A DNA stretch of 64,000 nucleotides. Origin: Quillaja saponaria (taxonomy: Eukaryota; Streptophyta; Magnoliopsida; Fabales; Quillajaceae). The translations under genes were made by a program, and so were the position numbers. The stretch lies in NCBI GenBank assembly GCA_029379385.1, contig CM055613.1, positions 23,533,652-23,597,651 of the forward strand, written 5' to 3'. Positions 35,533 to 47,979 of the stretch are shown in pieces. Below the pieces are notes generated by a model. That model saw nothing but the letters and a program-made list of their open reading frames with translations. It searched no databases and had not been told where the DNA came from. Position 1 is the stretch's first letter. Every line of letters starts with the position of its first letter.

Positions 35533-37261
35533 TTATGTCTTCAATACATACTTACATACGTTGGCAGATATTTGGACCATTTTGATTAATTTTTTTCTAT
35601 TTTGGATAAAAACAAGATTTTGACTTTCTGTGTTGTTATAAATTAGTGAAGTTTTACTTTATTGAACAATGACTTTAGAAGTTTAAGGAAAGTTAAGATG
35701 CCTTCATTCTCTCTGGGATGTAGACATAAGTTACTAAGTCCAGTGTTGTTGGCAATAAAGAAAATAGCCTTTAGGTTATGAAAAATTATTTCCCAAATTC
35801 CATATCCTAATAAAATTGAATTTAAAATTTTCACTTTGCATCTATTCTTTGTTCTTGTCATTGTGAAAGGCATTATTTTTTCATTGCCAGGTAGGGAATT
35901 ATTTAGAAGTTTTCATTTGGTGATAATGGTAGGACTTGTTTGACTTGAATAATGAAGTCCTCGTGAAGTTATACTACTGTTATTCAGATGCTCCCCTAGA
36001 TGTATATTTTCAAACCAAATGTCTAAGTACTTGCCTTAAAAAGAAGTGTAGTTGATAAGGTGAAAAAAAGTGGTTCCAAGTGAAATATGAAGCTTTTATC
36101 CTTAATAAGTCCCAAAACAACATTAGTTAAGAGACTAGTTGTACATATAATATAGTTTAGATGCAACATATTTGTAATATTGTAGCTTTTATCTTATATT
36201 ATGTCTTAACTGATTACCATGTGAATGCAACACTTACGACCTTTCGCGTTAATAAACAAGGTTGAATTTCTTCATTACTTAATATTGCCCTTATTTTGCA
36301 TTCTAAGCCATAATATGGTTAGTCCATACCTTATTTTACTAGAAAATACATTATTTTGCTGAATATCTCATAATATATCCCTTGAGGAAGAAGCTCAAGT
36401 GGGTTTAGAACCTCTTTAGTTTTGCTTTTTGATGCTTCTTTTCTTGTGTTACTGAAAAATTTGACAAATCATTTTTAAGAGCTACTCTTACGTTAATGTG
36501 TTGTGTTCATTGGATTATGACCTACACTTGTTCAAAAAATAATTAACATGCATTTCTTTATTTAGAAAACTAGAATTTGTACTTTCTTTATATTGTTGTT
36601 GAGATTTCTGAGGGGTAATAGGGATAAGCACCATTTTACTTATTTTGACTCATCAATTCCATGAACAAATAAGAATTCCATGTGATAAAAATTTGATTAT
36701 GCTCCTAGTTGAGTTTTTATTTTATTTTATTTATTATATATATATATATATATAAATAATAAAAAGGTCGGGTTTATGAGTCGAGCCCAGAAGTTCAGAT
36801 TTAGATCTGAGTCTACTCATATATAAAATGAGTCTTTAATGAATTTAGGCAAATTTTGGGACAGACGCAAGTCTGGCCCTTTTCCATGCCTACTATAGTT
36901 ACCATTTGACAGGCTTGTCAGAAAACCCTTCACTTCCTTTTTTTCGTTACATTTGCACGTTATTTCTTTCTTGTTTGAGTGGATTGTGCACCTTTGTATC
37001 AATTAACTTTTTAGTGTAAAATGTTTTTTTTTTCAATGTAATTAATCTAGAAGGAATAGAAAGGTAGTGGAAACTATATATATATTTTAACTTGTAACAC
37101 CTTTTAAGCTTATGAACTACCTACTAAGGTGATAATACATAACAACCTCAACTTCCTTTTCTGTGTTTAAGAGAGAGGGGGAGGCCGTTTGAGGAGGTTA
37201 AAAAAAATAAAATAAAGGAAACAAAGAAAAATGGTAATGATTTACATACCTGACATGGCCC
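35533..37261. other. AT-rich spacer between the two element nests
   Basis: No gene was recognised. A TA microsatellite lies at about 36734-36754, followed by a GGTCGGGTTTATGAG-type stretch resembling hAT subterminal motifs without a definable element. At the right edge, on the minus strand, CCATGTCAG followed by GTATGTAAAT looks like a splice donor, possibly the end of an exon interrupted by the next chromovirus. Confidence 0.45.
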
Positions 37262-37266
37262 AAGAT

Positions 37267-37648
37267 TGTTAAGAACTTTTCTTGAAAAGCTTAGCAACTT
37301 GGCTATGATCTTTTACACAAATGAGATCAAAAAGAGGAAGAGAGAAAGAGAATCTCTGAGAGAATCAGAGAAAAAATTTAAAATTTTCATTAATGCAAAC
37401 AAAATGAATTACAAGGGTTTACAGTTGGGTTTTATTCTATTCTAGCTAATAGTTACAACCTTCCAATGACTATAACAAACTAACAAATTCTTCCACATTA
37501 GCTTAACAAATTCCATATTAGCCTAATAGTTCTAACTACCTTTACTTAACAAAATGCAACATCTTGCCTTTGTAAACTTGTATGACTTGAGAGGCCTAAC
37601 TCTATCCCTAGTCCAGTTTGGCCCAATTCTTGCCTTTGCTTCGTAATA
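37267..37648 (-). repeat. 3' LTR of the second chromovirus
   Basis: On the plus strand it begins TGTTAAGAACTTTTC and ends TCGTAATA. It aligns along its length with the two halves of the right LTR. Length is 382 bp. The polyprotein frame appears to run into this LTR before stopping. Confidence 0.85.
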
Positions 37649-40600
37649 ATACCTCTTCCTGTAGAGGATCCTTGCCCACAAGGATCAAAGTTGGGAAATC
37701 TCTTCTTCAACTCATGAATGTACTCCTAAGTGCAATCTTCTTTGCTAGTATTAGAACATTGGACCAAGACATGCACTGAGGCCCTGCCCTGTCTTTTGCT
37801 TAACCTCCTTCCCAGAATATCAATAGGCTCCAATAGCATTCTACCTTCATTATCCATATTAGATAGTTGTGTGAACAAAGTGTGTTGCCTATGTTTCTTC
37901 TTGAAGTAAGACATGAAAAACATTATAAATCTTGACATTGTCTTGTAGTTGCAATGTATAAGTAACCTTCGCAATGATTTGGAAAGGTCCATAGTACCTT
38001 GCAGCCAACTTATGGAAGTAGGAATTGGTTAAGGTCAAGTTACTTGTAAGGCTGGATCTACTAGTATACCCATTCAGCAACCACAAACTCTCTCTCACTT
38101 ATGCTCCTATCAGCTTGAGTTTTCATCCTGTTCTAAGCCTTCAGTAGGTTATCTCAAATGATGTAGCTCATGGCTTCTTTGTTGGACAGAGATCTATCCC
38201 CCTCATCATTGTTGGAATCTTCTTTGACATATGGAATATGGCCTGGAGGCTCTTGCCTAAATATAGCTTAGTAAAGAGTCATTAGGATAGCAGTGTGGTA
38301 ACTTGTATTATACCATCATTAAGCTAGTGGAAGCCACTAAACCTATCTTTTTGGACAATCCTTAGTAAAGCAACTCAAGTATGTCTCAGTAGACTTGTTA
38401 ACTACCTCAGTCTACCCATCAGTTTAACGATGATAGGCAGAAGAGTGATGCAACTTAACTTGTTAGAGTCTGAATAGCTCATTCCAAAAGTTTGATATGA
38501 ATATTATGTTTTTATCAGATATAATACCATTAGGCATACCATGTATCTTACATACATTGTCCATGTATACTTGAGCTACTACTGAAGCTATATAGTAGCA
38601 TCGGAAAGCCAGAAAATGGAAAAATTTGCTCAATTTTTCCTCTATGACTAGCATGACTAACTTATCCTAAGATTTAGGCAATCCATTAATGAAGTCCATT
38701 GAAATAGATGACCAAACTCTATTGGGAATGAGTAAAGGATGCAAAAGTCCAAGATATGCCATTATTTCAGTTTTGAACTTTTGGCAAACCTCACAGCCTC
38801 TTACAAAGTTTCCTGAGTTCTTTTTGTATATCTTTCCTATAAAAGACCCTCCTATCCTCTTGCTTGTTGCATAAATCCTAGAGTGTCCACCTACAGGGAT
38901 GTTGTGGAACAACTCTAATAGTTCTCTCCTCAGTTCTTCATCTTTACCTACCACCAGTCTACCTTTCCTTCTTAACTGACCTTACTGTAATTCATAATGT
39001 GGATGAGAGTTACTATCCACTTTCATTTCCTTGATAACCACTTAAAGCTTTTCATCATATTCATAGCTTCTCATTACTCTTTGGATGCAATCAGTAGTCA
39101 CCACTAATATTACCAAGCAAGAGCCCTTGCTCTCTTTCTCATCTTACATTACTCTTGAGTGTTCATCTGTTAGTCACATTTTCTTTGCCTTTTTCTATAG
39201 ATTATTTCATAGTTTAACTCCAATAATTTGGAGAGCCATATCTACAATACTGGGTTGCACTCCTTCTATTCTAATACATATTTTAGGGACTGATGATCTG
39301 TCTTTATAGTGAAATGTCTCTTTTGTAAACTACTGCTTCCAATTGCTAACAACATATACAATTGCTATAAATTCTTTCTCATAAGTGGATAGACTCAAAT
39401 GCTTTAGTCCTAATGCTCTACTGAGAAAAGCCAATAGATAATCATGTTATAATATGACTGCTCCCATTCCTACTTCACTAGCATCAATTTCTATCACAAA
39501 GCTACTGGAGTAGTTAAGTAAGGAAAGTACAGGTGCCTATGTCATCTTGTTTTTAAGTGTTAGGAAGGCTTCTTCAGCTACTTCATCCCACTGAAATGCA
39601 TTCTTCCTTAACAAGAGATTCAAAGGCCTGTTAATCTTACCAAAATCCTTTATGAATCTTCTGTAATACCCAGTTCTCCATAGCCTAAATATTCTTTAGG
39701 GTTAGGTATGACATCTTTAATACTGAGGATATGCCCCAAATACCCACTTGTTAGCTTCCAAAAGTGCATTTGCTTTGCTTGGAAAATAACACATTCTTCC
39801 TTAGTAAACACAAGACTTCCTTAAGATGCACTAAGTGATCTTGCCAGGTCTTGCTATAAACCAACACAAACTTCCTTAACAATGGTTTAAAAATATTGTT
39901 CATCAACCCTTGAAAGGTTGCTGAAGCAATTGTCAAGCCAAAGGGCATGACTATGAACTCTTACAACCCTTTATGAGTTTTAAATTACATCTTGTGTATA
40001 TCTTCTGGTCTCATTTGAATCTGATGATATCCATTCCTTAGGTCTAAGCTTTGAAAAAAACTTGGCTCCATATAATTTATCTAACTAGTTCTTCAATAAC
40101 TGGAATGGAAAATTTATTTTTCACATTCAGCTGAATTAATCTTCTGTAGTCCACACAAAACCTCCAAGTATTGTGGTTTCTCCTAACCAATACAATTGAA
40201 GATGCAAATGGACTAGAGATTGTTCTGATCACCTGATTGTTAAGCATTTCCTTAATCATTGTTTTAATTACATTCTTTTGCTGAAGTCCATACTTGTATA
40301 GCCTAAGATTAACCAGTTGAGCATCTTCTTGGAAATCAATCCTATGATCAAATGATCTCTTTAGAGGTAAACTCTTGGGTTCTTCAAAGCCATAAAAGAA
40401 CTCTTGTAATAATTTGGTCAAGTCTGCTGGTGCAGCTAGACTGCTCTTGAGTTCCAGTGGCCATAACATTTTTAGCTCCACTTCTACTTCTCATGAGTAG
40501 TTTGTATGCACAGTGGTTACTTGTACTAACATTGAACTTTGGTTCATATATAGTGATCTCTGCTTTTCTTGTCCACTTATAGTCACCTTCCAGTGTAATC

Positions 40601-42332
40601 CTTACAAAATAATAGATCTTCCTTTCTATACAAACTGCATGGTTAGTTGCTTAAAATTTCTTCAAATATCTCCTAGTGTACATAACCATTAGATACCCAA
40701 CACCACTCCATAGTTGCCTAAAGGCATGACTAAGAAGTTAGCCTTGAAGTCACAGTCCTGCAATTTCCATTTCAATTCTCTGCAACTATTAGCAATATAA
40801 CCTTATTGCCATCAGTAATTACCATTTGTATTAGCTTGGTGTATTCAGTTTATAATCCCAAATTTTTTATTAACTACATGTTAATGAAGTTATATGTGCT
40901 GCCACTGTCAATGAGCACCATAAGAGGTTGTTTCTTAACAGTTCCCATTACTTTCATAGTCTGATACTTCCTAGCCTTATTTCCAACCAATCAACTCCTA
41001 TCAAGGCCACCAAAGTGATAACAATCTCCTTTTCTTTTTCGTCTGAGAATTCAGTCAAATCCAATACTTCTTCTTCCTTCCTCTCTTTCTTCTTCTTCAC
41101 ATGTAATGGTCGTGCCTATTTAGGAGCTTCAATAATAATGCCTTGGTGTGAACTTGTCATTGCAATAAAAGCAAAGCCCTTTCTTCCTTCTATCCTCTAT
41201 TTTTCCTTTGCTCATGGAAAATGAATTTCTTTTTGTTTGGTTTATATTAGGTTTATAATTAAGAGAATTTCTATTGTTGCTATACATGTGAGGTATGGAG
41301 TTATTACTGAAGTTGTTGATTCTAAATGGTTGGCCTTGGTTATTTGTGGAGGGTAACAATTCTGGTGAAGGTAAGGGTACTAAATTTGGATTAGGGAATT
41401 GTCTTTGACCTTGGTTATATGTATTTTGGTAGGGTTTGTAATTGATGTATGAAGGTAGTTTCTTGTAGATGGTTGAGTTCAGAAAATTTTCCTAGTTTCT
41501 TGCTAAGTTCATGAGCTAGGCATTATATTTCCACTAAATTGATTCCATGAACTATTTCTTCCTTTCAACCCCCCATGTAATGATCATGCAAGACCTCCTA
41601 GGTCATAGTACACCTATTCTTCAAAATCTCAAACTTCTCATTGTATTCTTCTACACTACTCTCTTGTCTCAAGTGTTTTAGGGTAATAACAGATCTGGAA
41701 AGAACATTATCTTGAAATCTTATTTGTATGGCTTGCTGAAATTCATTCCATGGTGGTCTCTACATGTTTCTCCCCTCTAAGAACCCTTAGTACCACTCTA
41801 CAACCTTCCCCCCAAAATATGTAGCTGTAATTATGACCTTCAAGTTTTCGAGTGTTTGATCAACTTCAAAGAATTTCTAGCACTTAAACAGCCATCCTCG
41901 CAAATTATCACCTTTAAGACATTGAAAATCCACTTGAGCTATCCTTTTTAGTAAATGATAGTCATGAATTTCCATTTATGGTGCTTCTACTCCCATTTGT
42001 GGATTCAGTGGTGGAGGATAAATGTTCACAGGTGGAATTGGTAGTCTACTAACTCCTAGAGGAGCTCTAGGAATTCCTTGCGGGTTAGGTAAGATTGGAT
42101 CATTGATTATCTTAGAATAAGGCTGTGTAATTTGCAATTCAGCCACAGAAGTTTAAATTAAAGCTACAACATTAATGACTACCTGTAACTTCAAATATGT
42201 GCTAATATAGGCTTCTTGTGAGGATGCCTTTAATTCTTGGATTAAAGTTGTGAATCAGTTGTCCATGGTTTCCATCTGAGTTTCTATGGCAATAAGTTTC
42301 TGATCAACCATAGTGTCGTTGATGTTCACCAT
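37649..42332 (-). pseudogene. Chromovirus gag-pol polyprotein
   Basis: The likely start is ATG at 42332 (MVNINDTMVDQKL), only 16 bases from the primer site. Gag (42330-41100) ends in a zinc-knuckle remnant CFYCNDKFTPRH near 41130-41170, a form seen in some chromoviruses. The protease keeps its active site (LIDSGST, about 40895-40920). Reverse transcriptase covers 40400-39700 (WRFCVDYRRL, then MPFGLTIASATFQGLMN). Integrase covers 38960-38200 with the HHCC finger (GCEVCQKF) and SSISMDFINGLPKS. A degenerate chromodomain-like tail lies at about 37870-37650. Many nonsense codons and frameshifts make it inactive. The clade within chromoviruses is uncertain; Galadriel- or Reina-like is possible. Confidence 0.82.
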
Positions 42333-42363
42333 TAGTTAAGCCAAGAAGGAGCTCTGACACCAC

Positions 42364-42559
42364 TATTAAGAGCTTTTCTTGAAAATCTCAACAACTCAAC
42401 TATGACTTCTTTCATAGAAGAGATCAAGAGAAAGAATAAGAAGAAAAAGAAGAATAAAAGAAAGAGATTCAGAGAAAGAATTCAAAATTTTCATTGATTC
42501 AAATAGAATGAATTACAAGGGTTTACAATTGGGTTTTATTCTATTCTAGTTTACAGTTA
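42364..42559 (-). repeat. 5' LTR of the second chromovirus, left fragment
   Basis: It begins TATTAAGAGCTTTTC next to the reverse-complement primer site GCTCTGACACCAC and aligns with 37267-37460. The MULE target duplication TTACAGTTA (42551-42559) ends this fragment. Confidence 0.85.
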
Positions 42560-42670
42560 GGAAATTTGGACACAATGGTCCAATTCTCAAAATTTTTGGA
42601 CAATATGGTAGGATTTATAGTTTAATAGCCAAAATAGGATAAGTGTTGACAACGGATTTTCAAAATTTGT
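42560..42670 (+). repeat. Left terminal inverted repeat of the MULE
   Basis: About 110 bases pair with the reverse complement of 52805-52914, with scattered mismatches. Beyond it, subterminal copies of a GGATTTTCAAA / TTTGAAAATCC motif occur near 42655, 42755-42775 and 42845, and again near the right end. Confidence 0.88.
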
Positions 42671-42949
42671 TTTCTGGCTCAATCTCACCACCCCACGGGC
42701 CCTATCAGCACATGCCCATGGACCTATACAGAGTTGCAATAGGAAGCACTGAAATCGAATTTTGAAAATCCGATTTCAGGCCTACATCATGTCCCCACCA
42801 CAGGCCCCATCTCACGCACCTGCATGGTCAAAAGACAAGCATTAAAATCGGATTTTCAAAGGCTGATTTAAGTGCTTGTCCACTTTTTTTTTTTTTTTTT
42901 TTTGGGTCAGTTGTCCACTTCCCCTTTCTTCCCTTCACGTGCTTATTTT

Positions 42950-44360
42950 TAGTGTATGATAATTTTAAATTTCAAAATGTATGATAATTTTTAAATATGA
43001 TATTTTTAAAATTTTAAATATATGATAATTTATAAATTTATAATGTATGATATTTTATAAATTTAAAGTTTATGATAATTTTTTAATTTTTAATGTATGA
43101 TATTTTAAAAAAATTTAAATGTATAAAATTTTTTAAATTTATAGTGTATGAGAATTTTTTTTTATTATTATAGTTTATGATATTTTTAAATTTAAAGTGT
43201 ATCATATATTTAAATTTTAAATTGTATGATAAATTTTTAAATTTAAAGTGTATAATAATTATTAAATTTTAAAATGCATGATAAATTATATATTTATAGT
43301 GTATGATATTTTTTTAATTTTAAAATTTATGATAATTTATAAATTTCTAGTGTATGATATTTTATAAATTTAAGTTTATGATAATTTTTTAATTTTAAAA
43401 TATGATATTCTTAGATTTTAAAATTTATGATAATTTTTAAATTTTTAGTGTACGATATTTTTAAATTTTAAAATGTATAATAATTTTTAAATTTATAGTG
43501 TATGATAATTTTTTTTATTATAGTTTATGATATTTAAAATTCATGATATTTTAAAATATAAAGTGTATAATATTTTTAAAATTTTTAGTGTATGATATAG
43601 TAAATTTTAAAATGTAAGATAAATTTTAAATTTAAAGTGTATAATAATTATCAAATTTTAAAATGTATGTTAATTTATATTTTTATAGTATAGGATATTT
43701 TTTAATTTTAAAATGTATGATAATTTATAAATTTATAGTATATGATATTTTATAAATTTAAAGTTTATGATAATTTTTAAATTTTTAAATATGATAACTT
43801 TTAGATTTTAAAATTTATGATAATTTTTTAATTTTTAGTGTATGATATTTTTAAAATTTAAAATGTAAATAATTTTTAAATTTATAGTGTATGACAATTT
43901 TTTTTTTATAGTTTATGATATTTTAAAATTTTAAAATTCATGATATTTTTTAAATATAAAGTTTATGATATTTTTAAATTTTTAGTGTATGATATATCTA
44001 AATTTTAAAATGTATGATAAATTTTAAATTTAAAGTGTATAATAATTATTAAATTTTAAAATGTATGTTAATTTATATATTTATAGTGTATGATCTTTTT
44101 TAATTTTAAATATATGATAATTTATAAATTTATAGTGTATGATATTTTATAAATTTAAATATATTTAGAGTGTATAATATTTTTTATATTTAGAGTTTAT
44201 GATAGTTTTTAAATTTATATCATATGATATTTTTAAAATTTGAAATATATAATAAATTTTATATTTATAGTATATGATGTTTTTTATTATTATTGTGTAT
44301 GATATTTTAAATTTTTAAAACTTACTATATTTTTTAAATTTAAAGTGTTTAATTTTTAAA
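42950..44360. repeat. AT-rich minisatellite with about 390-bp higher-order period
   Basis: A degenerate unit of roughly 25-35 bases built on GTGTATGATAATTTTTAAATT repeats for 1.4 kb. Above it lies a longer period: AAAGTGTATAATAATTATTA-type landmarks recur at about 43245, 43634 and 44032, spacings of 389 and 398 bases. Neighbouring copies within one long unit are less alike than corresponding copies in adjacent long units, which indicates amplification of a composite unit. Confidence 0.85.
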
Positions 44361-44519
44361 CTTATTTGAAATGGTTCAGTGAAAAGAAAAAAATTTAAAT
44401 AATTTGAAAAATTAATGTAGTACACTTATATTAATTGAGTACATATTATGAATAGTATAATTTATTTTAAAAAACTTACCACACACTCGCAATAATGAAA
44501 TAAATATGTGTGTCATTGT

Positions 44520-45230
44520 TTAATAACATGCTGGCAAGGACGATGGGAGAAAATTAAGAACGAAATCATCATTACCATCACTGTCAGGATAGTCAGACAA
44601 GTCATTATCGCTCTTATATTGCGCATCAATTTCAACTTCCATCATGGTTGGAGTTCTTAACTCATATTGGCCAGCAGCCTCCTCATGCCAGACATGGTAC
44701 TTATCCAGTTTTCGATTCATCTGGTTAATTTCGTACTTTAGTCTTTCAATAACCTGAGCTATTTCACCTTATGTTGAACGAGGTAAAGTTGCCGAGATTG
44801 TTTTTTAGACTGACAGCTCGTGTAATCTATAATATGATTCCATCTCACACCTTATCTCTCACCATTTAATGTACTCAGGTTCCCTTGCCTAAACTAGCCA
44901 ATTTTCTTGTATAGCATTAGTAACTGGTCCGACCATTATATGATCGGTAATATTCTGACTATTCGTAGAATAGATAGGGATGCATTCAAACTCTATTTTC
45001 GATCCATACCATGTAACCTTATTCGAATTAGTATACTTGTCTACACGATGAAGACGTTATCTCGTTGTTGATGGAGCAGGTCTGGTTCTAGTGGATGATC
45101 TTTGACCACTACAACGTCCATGATAGTCACAATGTGAGTAGGGTTGTCTTTGCATATTTTCTTGTTATCGGGCGTGAGTTTGTAGTAAGACATGGTTGTT
45201 TGATGTTTCCAACTCTTATGGCTTTGAAAC
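44520..45230 (-). pseudogene. Unidentified MULE-borne protein with acidic C-terminus
   Basis: The frame runs on the minus strand from near 45230 to a stop at 44520-44522, about 220 codons interrupted by some six stops, several where Trp or Gln would fit. A likely internal start is the ATG at 45155 (MQRQPYSHCDYHGR). The first third is rich in Gln, Arg and Ser; the middle has TWYGSKIEFECIPIY; then comes a probable coiled coil (IAQVIERLKYEINQMNRKLD) and an acidic tail (DAQYKSDNDLSDYPDSDGND) ending SLPACY. I do not recognise a family. Codon-like continuity across stops, and the same strand as the transposase and PMD gene, argue that it is a third element gene. It could also be a captured host fragment. 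Confidence 0.5.
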
Positions 45231-45796
45231 TATTTATATAAGCAATCAAAGATTACATGGTGAATGAGTAGTCACTTCATGAAAAGATATACTGAAGTAG
45301 TCAAAGATTATATGCATGAGTGTAAAGTAATGTCAGCATGTCTGTTAATATATAAAGTAATGTCAGCCCGTTCATTTACTGTTTAAATGCTTTATAAGTG
45401 AAATTGCATGAACAAGTAGTCACTTCATGAAAAGATTACTTACTTCATTGTAAAGATTACGTGCTTCATTATAAAATGATGCTAGCTGTCTGTTTATTAA
45501 GACAATACTTGAAAATTTATATAATAATTTCAGTATTTAAGATAATAATTATTATTTGATAATTGAAAATTTTCACTTAAAATGGTGGGGGGTTTGGCAG
45601 ACCCCTACCTGTTTATTAATAAGTAAATTCCAGTTTACAAGTATAACTAAATTAAAACATAAACAACGAAGACTCTTTCCATTACAAGTAATACTAAAAG
45701 AAATAAACTCTAAATTAAAATAAAATTAAGAAAGACTTTTCCCTTCACAAGGAACACAAAATTAAAACTTAAATAGGGACTTCGGGCTATGCAGGT

Positions 45797-47636
45797 CTAC
45801 AGACTCCCTGTACCATATGGGCGCGGTCTCCTCCTCCTTGCCGGATTCCGCCTAGGTGGTACATCAATTGTGTCACCAGGATCTTCTGACTAAAGTATGT
45901 CATCAATACCCCTAAATCCTTCAGCCATTTGCATACCTGAACCCATACCCGAGTCATATGATGCTGGTGTACTGCCATACTTAAAGTATGGCACCTACGA
46001 TATGGGAGAGTTAAAAAACTCAATTGATTGTGTGCAACATCTGGCATAAGCTACTGATACATAACTGAAGTACTAGCCAAAAATGAAGGTGGAGATATAT
46101 GTGTTGATGACGGAATATACATATTTTATGGTCTGACATCAACATCAACACATCCATAAGACGCTGACGGTCCAGGGACATCAGTCCTAGTGCATCTGCG
46201 ACGTTATGATGACATAGATGATGATGTCGAATGAACAGAACAGGAAGGAGCTGGAGCAGAAGGATGAGCAACATGGATAAGACCAACTGGTGTTAGATAT
46301 CTCCTGCTGATACGTTTATACCACTGTCTATACTCTTGCATATGAGCAGCATGACCATGTGCAACCCCATATGCAACCTCCCCTATCTGGTCTCGATAAT
46401 AATAGTTTTGTATCAGGTGCCTCAACTCATCAGCAATGTATGGTAATGATATGAACTGTAACCCAAAAACAATGTCAATGCTTTAATAAATAAAACATCA
46501 CAACATGAATATGTTAAATGATACAAGGATCTAACATAAACTTCAAGTTACCTGCTCTACTGACATCCTATCTAGCATCTCCCTATTCCAAGACACAACA
46601 TTATAACCGATCTGTGTTACCTTGAACTTCCCTCTCCACCTACAAGTAATTAAAAATATCAATTACAAGTTATCAATGCTCTCACAATATAAGCAAAGAC
46701 ATGAAACCAATAAATTTATGTACCTCCGCCTAAAGGACAAATATTATCCCACTAAATTTCTGTCTCCCTCTTCGGTGCGAGAAAGGGTAGTCTCTCCCAT
46801 GCCCATACCTACAGTAATATCAAAGGTCCAGCAATTTCAGAAGCATCAGGGTGATTGGAGTGACACATCTCCCTATACAACCACGCCAGCAACAAATTAC
46901 CTCAACTGTACTGTCCTGCCATATCTAGGTTTTCCAGCAGAGATAAGAAACAAATGTGCATATGGGTAAGTATCTTACTAGTGAATAACAATCCACCCAT
47001 CAGCTGTAATATATAAGCATATGCATATCTCTGTGCTATAATGTCATCATCATCGGCTAGAAAATTCTGAAATGTCATTCCTAACTAGCTCATATTCAAT
47101 GTCTTACCCTTAATGACTGTAGCAGGGGACATAACTCCTAATAGTCACTCGCACTCACTTGCAACGTCGACACCAACTATACCAGAGATAGGCTCACCCT
47201 CCACAGGTAAACCCAAGAGGATACTAACATCCTGTAATGTGATATGACCTCTCTATGAGGCAGATAAAATGTGTGAGTCTCTAGCCTCCATCGCTAGACT
47301 AAAGCTATCATAAAGTGCCAATCAAGCAAAATAAACCTCGCCTTCATCACACCACCAAAACCTGCTCGAGTCATATACTCTAATACACGAGAATTAATAT
47401 TATTAAGAACGTCCCAATTGAACACCGCCTCTCTCTGACGACATTTCATGATATAGGCCTCGCTCTAAAATTTTATAAAATATTAGTAAGAACATTTCCT
47501 ATAACAATATAAAATTGACAAATTAAAAGTAGTCTATTTGTTATTTACATACCTCGTGATCTGTAAAAACTCTAACAGATCAATGCCTATCATATAGTAT
47601 GAGGACTAAATGAACTACTAGGGCTACGGGATCCAT
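45797..47636 (-). pseudogene. MULE-borne plant mobile domain protein, about five exons
   Basis: The gene starts at ATG 47636 (MDPVALVVH). Exon 1 ends at 47553 before GTATGT. Exon 2 (47464 to about 46977) carries the PMD hallmark TLQDVSILLGLPVEGEPISG. Exon 3 (about 46945-46740) has LAWLYREMC and LPFLAPKR. A short exon near 46640-46551 follows (WRGKFKVTQIGYNVV). A last exon from about 46455 holds YRQWYKRISRRYLTP, then a low-complexity tail ending in a basic stretch (RRNPARRRRPRP) and a stop at 45797-45799. Part of the usual domain between exons 3 and 4 seems degenerate. Cellular PMD proteins (MAIN and MAIL1) take part in silencing; PMD copies in MULEs are known. About six nonsense codons make it a pseudogene. 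Confidence 0.75.
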
Positions 47637-47979
47637 GAATCTACATAACAAAAGACAAATCAACTACAATGTTAATATACATATACGACAATGAATGGTA
47701 TCACAAACAATCACAATACGTAAACTACTAGTCAAATAATGTTACGATTTAATGTAATGGAGAAAGACTTAGGTAATTTTGAATAATTGAATGCCATCTT
47801 GAAGTGGTGGGGGGCTTGGCTTACCCCTACCTGTTTATTAATTTCAAAATAATTTTACATGACCTGTGGGGGACATAATGCCTAAACTGTGCATAATAAA
47901 AAACTAGAAACAAATACATAAATAGGAAAAACTCTTATATTTACACTAAAGTAAAGAATGTGATCAGGGAAGTTGTGAT

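Noticed and set aside
36734..36754. TA repeat as a promoter TATA element
   Set aside because: It is a plain dinucleotide microsatellite with no gene downstream.
42950..44360. CRISPR-like repeat array
   Set aside because: Repeats are AT-rich, variable in length and contiguous without unique spacers; it is a minisatellite in a plant transposon.
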